Source: Calothrix parasitica NIES-267
GTDB lineage: Bacteria > Cyanobacteriota > Cyanobacteriia > Cyanobacteriales > Nostocaceae
Assembly: GCF_002368095.1 (NCBI RefSeq)
Contig: NZ_AP018227.1
Location: forward strand, 1,384,264-1,448,263
Direction of reading: 5' to 3'
DNA: 64,000 bases
A program made the position numbers and the translations under genes. The notes under the pieces are model-generated. The model worked only from the letters and a program-made list of their open reading frames with translations, searched no databases and had not been told where the DNA came from. The number at the start of each line of letters is the position of its first letter. Positions within the stretch are counted from its first letter, which is position 1. Shown piece after piece: positions 48,401 to 55,972 of this stretch.

Positions 48401-49947
48401 TCAGGGGTTTTCTCTACTTGAACTTCAAATAACTCGTGAATGCATAAATTCTCTTCGTAATCGCGCTGTGTTTGATTCCAATCCCACAATATTTGTTTTG
48501 ATTCTGCTGCACTCAACAGCGGTAAATTACTAATCTGACAATCGGGATTTTCAACAATTCCCTCTAACAATACCCGAAAATGTTCTGCTAAACGTAATAT
48601 TGTTTCTTCGTCAAATAAATCGCTGCTATATTCAACTTGTCCGCTAATTCCTATTTCTGTATCTTGTAAATTCAACCGCAATTCATACTTAACAAATTCT
48701 TGTTTATAAGCATCTCGTTCTACAGTCAAACCGTTTAATTCTAAAGGTTTAACTGTAGCCAATTGTAAATCAAACTTAACTTGAAACAACGGCATCATTT
48801 GACTGATATCCCGGTTGGGATTGAGGATTTCCACTAACTTTTCAAATGGTAAATCCTTGTGAGCAAAAGCTCCTAAAACAACTTCCCTTACTTGCTGCAA
48901 TAATTCTCGAAACGTGGGATTTTGAGATACATCAGTTCGTAACACCAAAGTATTTACCAATAAACCAATTAAAGGTTCAACTTCAGTCTTATCTCGATTT
49001 GCAATATCGGTTCCAACGACAATATCATCTTGATGGGTATAGCGATGCAGCAACACTTGAAACGCAGTTAACAGCATCGTAAACAGCGTCACTCCCGATT
49101 GAGCGCTTAAGTTTCGCAGCTTTTCTGATAAAGTTTGAGAAAGACTTAAAGGAAAATGTGCGCCTTTGTAACTTGGTACTGGTAATCTTTTTCTATCGGT
49201 AGGTAATTCCAGCACCGAAAGATTATTTAATTTTTCTTGCCAATAATTAGTCTGAGTTTCTAAAACCTCACCCTGTAACCATTGACGCTGCCAAATTGCG
49301 AAATCACCATACTGTATCGGTAATTCATTTAACGGTGATTGTTTATTTTTACAAAAAGCATTATAAAGTGTTGAAAGTTCTCGTAAAAATACTCCAATTG
49401 ACCAACGGTCGGAGATGATGTGATGGGTAGTAATTAATAGGATATGTTCAAAATCGCTTAATTTAATTAAATTTAGACGTAATAAAGGTTTAGTTAAATT
49501 AAACGGAGATTCATAAGCATTTTTTACCAATTTATTGATAGTATCTTCCCTTGATGGTAAACCCTGCAAATCCACAACAGGTAAACTTAGTTGTTCCGGT
49601 GCAGCAATATTTTGAACGGGTTCTTTTTGGGAATTACTGATAAAAGTAGTGCGAAGAACTTCATGTCTTCTGACTATTTCATTTAAAGATTTTTCTAAAA
49701 CAGATATATTTAATTTACCCTTGAGTTTAAGAGCGCTAGGAACATTATAAGTACTGCTTTGTGGTTCTAGTTGCTGAATAAACCACAAACGCTGTTGAGC
49801 AAAAGATAACGGTAATTCATTCCCGGATTCACGAGGAGAAATTGGATTATTTTCAGGAATTACTATCCCTCTTTCTTTAAGACGGAGTTTAAATAGTTTA
49901 CGTTGTTCGGGGGTTAGTTTTGCAAGCTGTTCGTAAATATTGTCCAT
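42460..49947 (-). CDS. NRPS C-A(Ala)-PCP-Cy-A(Cys)/Ox-PCP, thiazole-forming
   Basis: 2495 residues. Module 1: C (LSFAQQRLWF near 50), A with D-L-F-N-N-A-L-T-Y (alanine code), PCP GGHSLLG near 1108. Module 2: a heterocyclisation domain (FPLTDIQQAYWIG near 1173, DVLMGDAWS near 1305, the DxxxxDxxS signature), A with D-L-Y-N-L-S-L-I-W (the known cysteine code), and, inserted in the A domain C-terminal part, an FMN-type oxidase domain (KYRYGSAGSLYPVQAYLHV near 2166). PCP GGNSLSATQ is near 2410. Expected chemistry: Ala-Cys cyclised to thiazoline and oxidised to thiazole. Helical ends (MDNIYEQLAKLTPEQRKLFK; EEDVDALLKQMMEE) look like docking helices. Several repeats are inserted in frame. Confidence 0.94.
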   Translation of the reverse strand: MDNIYEQLAKLTPEQRKLFKLRLKERGIVIPENNPISPRESGNELPLSFAQQRLWFIQQLEPQSSTYNVPSALKLKGKLNISVLEKSLNEIVRRHEVLRTTFISNSQKEPVQNIAAPEQLSLPVVDLQGLPSREDTINKLVKNAYESPFNLTKPLLRLNLIKLSDFEHILLITTHHIISDRWSIGVFLRELSTLYNAFCKNKQSPLNELPIQYGDFAIWQRQWLQGEVLETQTNYWQEKLNNLSVLELPTDRKRLPVPSYKGAHFPLSLSQTLSEKLRNLSAQSGVTLFTMLLTAFQVLLHRYTHQDDIVVGTDIANRDKTEVEPLIGLLVNTLVLRTDVSQNPTFRELLQQVREVVLGAFAHKDLPFEKLVEILNPNRDISQMMPLFQVKFDLQLATVKPLELNGLTVERDAYKQEFVKYELRLNLQDTEIGISGQVEYSSDLFDEETILRLAEHFRVLLEGIVENPDCQISNLPLLSAAESKQILWDWNQTQRDYEENLCIHELFEVQVEKTPDAIALVHDNCQLTYKELNNRANQLAHYLQTLGVNHESKVGVYLERNLELVIGILGILKAGAAYVPLDPAYPQARTEYIIEDAQIEVLLTETSETSPPTPLLIKERGAEDSFSPLLDKERGARQRGVRLFDDWEKIAQYSTDNPRSKVKPENLGYLIYTSGSTGKPKGVAIAHRSTVTLLHWAREVFNDEVIAGMLASTSICFDLSVFELFVPLSWGGKVILVENVLELVDLPEASQVTAINTVPSAISQLSRVNAIPKLVNTINLAGEALQWNLVKQLEQKHPHIQQIFNLYGPSEDTTYSTYALVGGQGDKEKHFSPSPHPPIPPSSSPPIGCPIANTQAYILDSYLQPVPVGVIGELYLGGAGLMRGYLDKPELTAEKLIPNPFSEKTSPPFLIKERGAENTLVSPLLDRSRGARKRGVRFLSLYKTGDLVRYLPSGNIEYVGRIDSQVKIRGYRIEIGEIEAALSQHPQMQECVVTVGEDGENKLLIAYVVFKDIEDKDNQISTLRIRNFLSERLPVYMIPSAFVELDELPRLPNGKINRRELPLPDAIRPELETTFVEPQTEIEKAIAKIWQDELNVERVGLDDNFFELGGHSLLGIKIIAVINESLQVDIPLRGLFLNPTVAGLVEQVENNNSVKTHSQNLPKLVPDLNQRYEPFPLTDIQQAYWIGRNQAFELGNVSTHGYREIETVGLSVKQVEEALRQLINRHEMLRVIVESDGKQRILPEVPAYEIKTLDLGSSSGEEVEKELINLRDKLSHQVLSTDEYPLFDIQAVLLSDNRVRFLISFDVLMGDAWSLQILAQELVASIQQQNKFPPLEISFRDYVLAEKEFGNSDKYQQSINYWQNRLATLPASPQLPLQKNPSAIETPRFIRRTHTLNPELWGKLKQRAIQNNITPSGLLLAAFAEIITFWSNSPQFTLNLTLFNRLPLHPQVNQLVGDFTSSTLLEINNSGKDTFATVAQRIQAQLWEDLDHRYVSGVEVLRQLARTKQRMTGALMPVVFTSTLAQNNSAESSRNRDWEGEVVYSLSQTSQVYLDHQVSEINGALVYNWDTIDELFPDGMLDDMFASYSNFLERLGNEAEWQNTTRQLIPSAQLEILTRVNSTEADLINKETQPFLHQLFFDRVALNPDKQAIVTSNICLSYQELSNYSKTLALELRELGVQPNQLIAVVMTKGWEQVVAVLGILTAGAAYVPIDPELPKERRFQILQQAQIKYVVTQPWLNNSLEWEDNITRILIESTPSTPSTPSAPSAPSALAYIIYTSGSTGLPKGVMISHQGAVNTILDINQRFGITDKDSVFALSSLSFDLSVYDIFGTLAAGATIVIPDADLTKDPAHWANLIHEYSITVWNSVPALMQLLVEHLEATEQKINSLRLVLMSGDWIPLNLPERIWQQFVNTEIISLGGATEASIWSIAYPIKEINPDWKSIPYGYPLTNQQFHVLNEAMKPCPIWVTGQLYIGGIGLAQGYLNQSQLTAERFIQTLDKERGVRQDGVRLYKTGDLGRYLPDGSIEFLGREDFQVKVNGYRIELGEIETVLLKNPLIQEAVVTAVGDFENKQLVAYIVPNPVEKIDFKLQQLGIRRDEGRKQIELPQLERDENTNQAYLRRQSYRQFLQQPINLNQFSQWIGSLAQMQLKDSPLPKYRYGSAGSLYPVQAYLHVKDNRIEGLEPGVYYYHPANHNLILLHQKSAIENQVYSSNQEIFAESGFSLFLIAELAAITPVYGDKARDFCMLEAGYISQLLMEAAPDFDIGLCPIGVLEFETIRESFNLAESQILLHSFVGGKIDPTWTQKWMSSEPQESISISERLRQYLQQKLPDYMVPSHYMLLEKLPLTNNGKIDRKALPKPQLHGQSNVEFVAPKTELEKKIAQIWQNALKLEQIGIHDNFFDNGGNSLSATQVITQMRQILQVEITIRHFFEAPTIAEQAQVIQQQPKQTIAEVETIKKVERNSSEILENIEEISEEDVDALLKQMMEE
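43905..43947. repeat. In-frame palindromic element, pre-A7 site of the Cys A domain (half copy)
   Basis: ACCTCACCCC..CTCTCCTTATCAAGGG, lacking the other end. Translated TLDKERGVRQDGVRLYKTGDL. It shows that even a truncated copy keeps the frame at the same site. Confidence 0.8.
44628..44675. repeat. In-frame GGGGGTAGA-type simple repeat before A3
   Basis: Five or six 9-bp GAGGGGGTA/GAGGGGGCG units, translated STPSTPSTPSAPSAPSA directly before LAYIIYTSGSTG of the Cys A domain. The same 9-bp unit encodes Pro/Ser/Thr stretches at 31697-31715 (Ser A domain) and 52856-52893 (PKS acyltransferase). Confidence 0.85.
47136..47235. repeat. In-frame palindromic element, pre-A7 site of the first Ala A domain
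   Basis: Double-core copy, ACCTCACCCC to GTGAGGT, translated TSPPFLIKERG..SPLLDRSRGARKRGVRF before LYKTGDL. Confidence 0.87.
48021..48123. repeat. In-frame palindromic element upstream of A3, first Ala A domain
   Basis: Double-core copy with GCGCTGTCGCGC and CTGTCTTCGGCT spacers, translated TSPPTPLLIKERG..SPLLDKERGARQRGVRLF. The paralogous Ala A domain in the next gene lacks an element here. Confidence 0.87.
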
Positions 49948-50080
49948 GTCAAGAGTTAGGAGTTAAGAGTTAGGAATTGATAAACGCAGAGGTGCGCTGA
50001 GGAGGAGAGGAGAGAGTCTAGTCACTCTGCGTTTCTTTGCGTTTACCTTTGCGTGACTTTGCGTTTCAAACATAATTTTC

Positions 50081-53000
50081 TTACTCTCCTAATTCCTTCA
50101 TAACCTCTTCCGATGTCAAACCTTGAATTTCAGCCAAAACATCTGCCATTTGAGCTAAATCATCTTCTTTTGGTTGCTCTTTTTCGATTAACTCGGCAAT
50201 TTTAGCTACCGTTGGTGCTTCAAATAAAACGCTCCGCATTTCTAACTCAACTTGAAACATTTCTCGCAGTCTTGCTATTGCTTGTACCGCTAATAATGAA
50301 TGTCCACCTAATTCAAAGAAGCTGTCATTAACTCCGACTTTATCTATACCTAATAAATCTTGCCATATCTGAGCTATTGCTTGTTCAATTTCATTCTTTG
50401 GTGCAATATATTCATTAGTTAAATTCGGTCTTGCATGAGTGGAATTATTACCAATTGTAGATGTTTCATTTAATGGTTTTACGTTTATCCACTGTTTAAT
50501 TCTTGCATCTAACTCTCCCTTACTGACGACAACTTGAGGAAAAGCACTCATATCTAAAATACTTTGAGTTGCTTTCCATACTTCATCAGGAGTTAAAGCA
50601 AATTCAGCCATATTAGAACTAAATTCACGATGCTGATTTAATTCAAAATCACAAGCATCCCAATTGACGCTAAACCAAGGAGTAGATTTTTCAGAATCAT
50701 TATTTAATTGCTGCTGAGTAAAAGCATCGACAAAATAATTTGCAGCACTATAAGCTCCTAAACCCAATCCACCAACAACAGTAGATAAAGAAGATTGCAA
50801 AATACAAAAATCCAGCTTTCTTGACTGCAAAATTTTCTCTAACACCTGCAAACCATAAACTTTATAACGGAAATTATATTCGCAATGATTTTGAGTCAAT
50901 TCCCCAATTGTTGCTGTCGAATGCTCGTTACTCATCGGAGTTGAATAAAATACCCCGTGAATTTCTCCAAACTGTGATTCTGCTTGAGACATCGCATTCT
51001 CTATTTGCAATTCATCAGTAATATCAGCTTGAAAAAATAAACTATCTTTCAAATCTAAACTTGGTTTTTCATCCCCAACCAAAACCAACTTTGCTTGCAG
51101 TTTGTTAACTAAATACTCAGCAAAAACCCTACCAAGTCCATTCACTAAATCCCCAATAATTAAATAAATTCCTTCGGAGCGCAGTTGAATATTATTATTA
51201 GATTCATCATCTCGCTTGACTAATTTAAACTGCTGTTTCCAACGATATCTTCCCCGATAAGCAACAGTAAAATCTGTAGGTTGACTTATAACTTCACTCA
51301 ACAACTGTTTAACTAACCTTTCATTCCCTTTCCCATCAGATACATCAATATTATAGCAAGCAATATTTGTATACTCTTGTCCAATCACTTTACTTAAACC
51401 CACTATCGGAGATTGAATTGAGTGTAAATCCTCTTCCCCAACAACGTCATAAACACAATTAGTAATAATCTTGATATGAATCGAATTATTTATCTTTTGT
51501 TGACTAATTGCTTGAGTTAAATATAGTAAACTATAAAATCCTAACTTCTGAGCATCTGCAAAACTTGATTTACTAATTTCCTCATCTAGATTCCACAGAT
51601 GAATTACCCGCTCAACGTTTAATTCCCGTAATTCCAAATCTTCCAACAACTCTACATAATCTTGCTTCGATTCAGGATTAATACTAAATTGCCGATATCC
51701 TAATTGGTCAAACTTATCACCAACAGCAACCGTAATTACATCATGACCGGCACTTCCCAACTGTTGAGCAATTTTGCTACCAACACCCCTCATATCAACA
51801 AAAATTAACCATACATACTTCTGAGAAGCAAGTTTTTCCGCAGTTACAAACTCAACTTTATCCCGTTTCCAAGTCGGTACATAAAACCAATCTCCATCAT
51901 GATTGATTTTATTTTGATATTTGTTGATATTCTTACCCGTTATTTCCTGACTTAATTCCGTGGAAGCATCTACCCAGTAACGCTTTCTCTCAAAGGGATA
52001 AGTTGGTAAAGGAATTCTATAAAGCTTTTTATCTTGATGCTGGTGTTGATATTTGTTTTGATAAAAAGCATTCCAATTAATTTTCAATCCATTTAACCAA
52101 AGTTTTCCTAATGTCTTGAAAATAAAACCAACATCACTATTATCTTCCTTGGGATGTCTTAAACTTGTTAAAACCAGTTTGCTTTTCCCCTTCGCAAAAG
52201 TACTCAGCGTTCTTCCCGCACCAACTTCGAGTAAAATCCTACTAGAATCTTTTGTTAACTCTTCAATACCACCAGCAAACTGTACCGTTTCTCGTAAATG
52301 CTTCACCCAATAAGCTTTATCCGTTGCTTCCGTCGCAGTAATCCAAGTACCAGTAACATTAGATATAAACGGAATCGATGGGGGATTTAATTTAACAGAT
52401 TCCAATACTTCCATAAATGGCTTTTCCGCACCCGACATCATCGGTGAGTGAAAAGCATGGGATGTATGTAATAACCGACAAGTTATATTTGATGCTTCTA
52501 AACGCTGCTGTAAATTGTTTATAGCATCGTTATTTCCCGACACCACGCATAAATTAGCAGCATTATTCGCAGCTAAAGTAACTTCTTCACTCAACCAAGA
52601 TTGAATTTCATTTGCTCCTAAAAACACCGAAAGCATCGCACCAGTAGGCTGCTCTTGCATTAACTTTCCTCGTGCTGCTACTACTTTTAAAGCATCTTCT
52701 AAAGAAAATACTCCCGCGATAGTAGCCGCTACATATTCTCCAATGCTATGTCCGATAGTAGCTTCGGGAGTAATTCCCCATGACATCCATAATTTAGATA
52801 GAGCATATTCGATGATGAATATTGCGGGTTGAGCGTGAGCGGTTTGGTTGAGAGGAGAGGGGGGAGAGGGGGTAGAGGGGGTAGAGGGGGAAGGATAAAT
52901 TAAGGTGAGTAAATCAAAACCTAGGTGTGGTTTAATTAATTTGCAGCAATTATCTACTGTTTCTCGAAATGTTGCCTGTGTTTCATACAATTCCCGTCCC

Positions 53001-54733
53001 ATGTTGACGTATTGACTACCTTGTCCGGAAAACATGAAAGCAATACTTTGAGTTGTGGAGGTGTGATTGTGTGTGAAGACTTTTTCTGAATCTGGTGATT
53101 TTAATAATTCAATAGCAGATTCAATGTTTTGACAAACCAAGAAGCGACGATGTTCAAATTCTTGTCTACCTACTTTCAAGGTATAAGCAACATCGGCTAA
53201 GTCTAAGTTGGGATGTGTTTCTAAATAATTGGCTAAATTCTTTGTAGCTGTTCCTAATGCTGATTCGGTTTTGGCAGAAACTGTTAATAGTTCGCACGGA
53301 TTAACCTCACCCCCATCCCCTCTCCTTGTCAAGGAGAGGGGTGTCTGAGAATCTCCTCCCTTTGTGCTTGTCAAGGAGAGGGGTGTCTGAGAATCTCTTC
53401 CCCCTCTCCTTAATAGTTCGATGGGTGTCCGATAGGACGGGGTGAGGTTTTCTTCCAACACCAAATGAGCATTCGTCCCCCCAATTCCAAAGGAACTAAC
53501 ACCAGCACGACGGGGTAATTTATCGGTTTCCCATGCTGACAAACTAGCATTTACATAAAAAGGACTATTATCAAAATCAATTTGCGGATTAGGTTGCTCA
53601 AAATTCAAACTGGGAGGAATTTGTTGATATTTGAGAGCCAATACAGCTTTAATTAAACTAGCAATTCCCGCAGCAGTATCTAAGTGTCCGATATTTGTTT
53701 TCACCGAACCAATACCGCAACTGTTTTGTTGATGATTACTTCCAAAGACTTGAGTTAATGCTGCAATTTCAATTGGATCTCCCAATGCAGTTCCCGTACC
53801 GTGAGCTTCTATATAGCTAATAGTCTCGGGTTCAATTTCCCCTATCAACTGTGCAGCGCGAATTACTTTTGCTTGAGCGTCAATACTCGGAGATGTATAG
53901 CTAACTTTGAAAGCACCATCATTATTAATTGCACTTCCTTTAATGACTGCATCAATACAGTCTCCATCATTTAAAGCATCTTCCAATCTTTTCAGAACAA
54001 CAATTCCGACTCCACTTCCCGAAACTGTTCCTTTTGCATTAGTATCAAAAGCACGGCAATGTCCATCTGGAGAATAAATACCACCTTCTTGATATACATA
54101 TCCTAGCTGTTTGGAAATTGCTACCCCACCAGCCAAAGCCATATCGCATTCACCGCTTAATAAACTTTGACAGGCTATATGAACTGCAACTAACGATGTC
54201 GAGCAAGCGGTTTGTACGTCAACGCTCGGCCCCGATAAATTCAGTTTATAGGATACTCGCGTTGTTAAAAAGTCTTTGTCGCTGGCTAGAAATAATTGGT
54301 AATTGCTGAGTGAATTACGAATATTTGAATTGCTGTAGAGATTGAACAAATATCCATTCATCCCCGCACCCCCGTAAACACCTATCAATCCCGGATAAGT
54401 TTGAGGGTTATATCCTGCGGTTTCTATTGCTTCTTGGGCACATTCTAAAAATAAACGCTGTTGCGGATCTAAAATTTCTGCTTCTCTAGGACTAAATCCA
54501 AAAAAATCAGCATCGAATAGTTCTATATCTTCGAGTACTGCTCCTGCTTTTACATATTGGGGATGCTCTAAAGATGATTTATCAACTCCCTGAGAAAGCA
54601 AGTATTCATCCGTCAAAGGACGAATTGACTCAATTCCATTCTGAATATTTTGCCAATACTCATCGATATTTTTAGCACCTGGGAATCTTCCAGCCATGCC
54701 AATTATCGCAATTTCTAGTCCGTTCGTAGTCAT
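50081..54733 (-). CDS. Type I PKS module KS-AT-KR-T
   Basis: 1550 residues. KS (1-425): active Cys in DVQTACSTSL near 177, HGTGT near 313, NIGHLD near 350. AT (565-870): FSGQGSQ, catalytic GHSIGE near 660 and HAFHSP near 760, the latter typical of malonyl-CoA. KR (950-1400): catalytic Ser and Tyr in SSLSTVVGGLGLGAYSAAN are kept, but the cofactor loop reads GDLVNGLG rather than GGxGxxG, so reduction is likely but not certain. The carrier domain (GGHSLLAVQ near 1478) looks PCP-like. The C-terminal helix LTSEEVMKELGE probably docks on the thiazole NRPS, 133 bp downstream. The KS needs an acyl donor; the Gly-PCP protein at 62202-64000 is a candidate. An in-frame repeat is in the KS-AT linker. Confidence 0.93.
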   Translation of the reverse strand: MTTNGLEIAIIGMAGRFPGAKNIDEYWQNIQNGIESIRPLTDEYLLSQGVDKSSLEHPQYVKAGAVLEDIELFDADFFGFSPREAEILDPQQRLFLECAQEAIETAGYNPQTYPGLIGVYGGAGMNGYLFNLYSNSNIRNSLSNYQLFLASDKDFLTTRVSYKLNLSGPSVDVQTACSTSLVAVHIACQSLLSGECDMALAGGVAISKQLGYVYQEGGIYSPDGHCRAFDTNAKGTVSGSGVGIVVLKRLEDALNDGDCIDAVIKGSAINNDGAFKVSYTSPSIDAQAKVIRAAQLIGEIEPETISYIEAHGTGTALGDPIEIAALTQVFGSNHQQNSCGIGSVKTNIGHLDTAAGIASLIKAVLALKYQQIPPSLNFEQPNPQIDFDNSPFYVNASLSAWETDKLPRRAGVSSFGIGGTNAHLVLEENLTPSYRTPIELLRRGGRDSQTPLSLTSTKGGDSQTPLSLTRRGDGGEVNPCELLTVSAKTESALGTATKNLANYLETHPNLDLADVAYTLKVGRQEFEHRRFLVCQNIESAIELLKSPDSEKVFTHNHTSTTQSIAFMFSGQGSQYVNMGRELYETQATFRETVDNCCKLIKPHLGFDLLTLIYPSPSTPSTPSPPSPLNQTAHAQPAIFIIEYALSKLWMSWGITPEATIGHSIGEYVAATIAGVFSLEDALKVVAARGKLMQEQPTGAMLSVFLGANEIQSWLSEEVTLAANNAANLCVVSGNNDAINNLQQRLEASNITCRLLHTSHAFHSPMMSGAEKPFMEVLESVKLNPPSIPFISNVTGTWITATEATDKAYWVKHLRETVQFAGGIEELTKDSSRILLEVGAGRTLSTFAKGKSKLVLTSLRHPKEDNSDVGFIFKTLGKLWLNGLKINWNAFYQNKYQHQHQDKKLYRIPLPTYPFERKRYWVDASTELSQEITGKNINKYQNKINHDGDWFYVPTWKRDKVEFVTAEKLASQKYVWLIFVDMRGVGSKIAQQLGSAGHDVITVAVGDKFDQLGYRQFSINPESKQDYVELLEDLELRELNVERVIHLWNLDEEISKSSFADAQKLGFYSLLYLTQAISQQKINNSIHIKIITNCVYDVVGEEDLHSIQSPIVGLSKVIGQEYTNIACYNIDVSDGKGNERLVKQLLSEVISQPTDFTVAYRGRYRWKQQFKLVKRDDESNNNIQLRSEGIYLIIGDLVNGLGRVFAEYLVNKLQAKLVLVGDEKPSLDLKDSLFFQADITDELQIENAMSQAESQFGEIHGVFYSTPMSNEHSTATIGELTQNHCEYNFRYKVYGLQVLEKILQSRKLDFCILQSSLSTVVGGLGLGAYSAANYFVDAFTQQQLNNDSEKSTPWFSVNWDACDFELNQHREFSSNMAEFALTPDEVWKATQSILDMSAFPQVVVSKGELDARIKQWINVKPLNETSTIGNNSTHARPNLTNEYIAPKNEIEQAIAQIWQDLLGIDKVGVNDSFFELGGHSLLAVQAIARLREMFQVELEMRSVLFEAPTVAKIAELIEKEQPKEDDLAQMADVLAEIQGLTSEEVMKELGE
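53304..53448. repeat. In-frame palindromic element in the KS-AT linker
   Basis: Triple-core copy, ACCTCACCCC to GTGAGGT. It is read in the third frame of the element (TPLSLTRRGDGGEV, TPIELLRRGG), different from the frames used in A domains. Confidence 0.87.
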
Positions 54734-55615
54734 TTAGATTTTAGATTTTTGCTCTTTGATTTTGCGGAAAGTTGAGCCATTGCGGTCTTGGGGTCTCCCC
54801 CTTAACCACACCCTTACGGGTGAACGGGTACTCTACGAGAAAGCTTCGCTTACACCACTCCCCTCAACCGAGGGAACCGAGCCGCACCTCCGGTGAACGG
54901 CACGGGGGTGGATTCACCAAGTAGAGCAAATGGCGTTGGGGTGTCGGTTTCCGGAGCCATTGCGGTCTTGGGGGTTTCCCCCATGAGCAAATGGCGTTCC
55001 CCAAAACTTTTCAAGACGGATTGTCCTTTACTTACTCAAAAGAAGAAGTTGAGAAATTTTATGAGAAAAAATACGAACTAGTACTCGAACAAGCGAACAT
55101 TGACAGCTGAAGGCAAGCAAGGGGAGCAGGGGAAGCAGAGGGGGCAGGGGGAGAAAAGAATTTTACGCTTGTACGATATACCCCTCAAAGTTGACTTGGT
55201 GGAGTACTAGGCTCGTTTTATTTTATAATCTTGCTTGGGCTTTATGAAAATTATTTTTAATAAACTTGTAAAATATTTGCAACATCTGGCTATTATTGCA
55301 CGGTTATTGCCAATATTTAAGTTACTCCTATTACTTTATTTTCTAAATATAAATTTTTAGTAAGTGGGTGTGCAAAATTATTTGTGTCATTACGAGCGAT
55401 AGCGTTAGCGTAGCGTCTCCCGAAGGGAGATAGTAATCTCAAAGTTTTGCGATGAGCCACACCCTTCGGGTGAATGCTTCGTTTCACTCGCAATGACAAA
55501 TACACAATTAATTTTGCCTAGGTACTTATTGAACGTATAAAGTTTATTGTAAATCGGAACTTTACGGTAAAAAACATACCATAGGTATAGATTAATGCAA
55601 TTAAAGATAATCCAG
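54734..55615. other. Repeat-rich intergenic region, no gene supported
   Basis: Contains TTTTTGATTTTG simple repeats; two copies of GCCATTGCGGTCTTGGGG (about 54776 and 54956) with CACCCTTACGGGTG hairpins; a half copy of the CCCCTCA palindrome at 55181; and a composite of GTCATTACGAGCG..CTCGCAATGAC with an inner CTCCCGAAGGGAG hairpin at 55387-55498. Short open frames here (54893-55081 plus, 55317-55505 minus) are translated repeats. Confidence 0.65.
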
Positions 55616-55775
55616 GTTCGTAGTGAGGACTTCAGTCCTCGGATTTAGGACTAAAATCCTTACTACGAACCTTTAATAAGCTGATGTGCAACTAATTTAT
55701 ATAATGCAAAAGCATCAAAATATTGTAGTGCGACCATCTTGGTCGCTAATAGTATACAAACTAAATGCGTAACAA
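55616..55775. repeat. Two dispersed repeats side by side
   Basis: 55616-55672 is the GGTTCGTAGTGAGG..CCTTACTACGAACC palindrome. 55679-55775 is copy B of the GCTGATGTGCAACTAATTTA repeat, uninterrupted, with an inner GCGACC..GGTCGC hairpin that is broken by an insertion in copy A at 17140. Confidence 0.85.
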
Positions 55776-55788
55776 ATTACTTTTTTGG

Positions 55789-55952
55789 GCGTTGCTGTTA
55801 GCGTAGCGTGGCGTTAGCCATATTGAAATATGAATTTATTTTTCTCATATTTACTAGCCCCCTAAATCCCCCAATTTTGGGGGACTTGAAATTATTCTTC
55901 TCCCCGCTTATTTGGGGGTTGGGGGACAAATCATACTTTTAATCAGCAACGC
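55789..55952. repeat. Candidate MITE with GCGTTGCTG terminal inverted repeats, copy 1
   Basis: 164 bp bounded by GCGTTGCTG and CAGCAACGC. The inner 130 bp, from TATTGAAATATGAATTTATT onwards, is almost identical to 58915-59042. It holds an AATCCCCCAATTTTGGGGGA hairpin. About 23 bp near the left end (TTAGCGTAGCGTGGCGTTAGCC) is absent from copy 2. No coding capacity. Confidence 0.85.
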
Positions 55953-55972
55953 AATTTTGTGTTCTCTATTCT

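Noticed and set aside
54893-55081. Plus-strand frame of 62 codons
   Set aside because: Built from the GAGCAAATGGCGTT repeats; no homology-like features.
55317-55505. Minus-strand frame of 62 codons
   Set aside because: Translation of a composite GTCATTACGAGCG palindrome.
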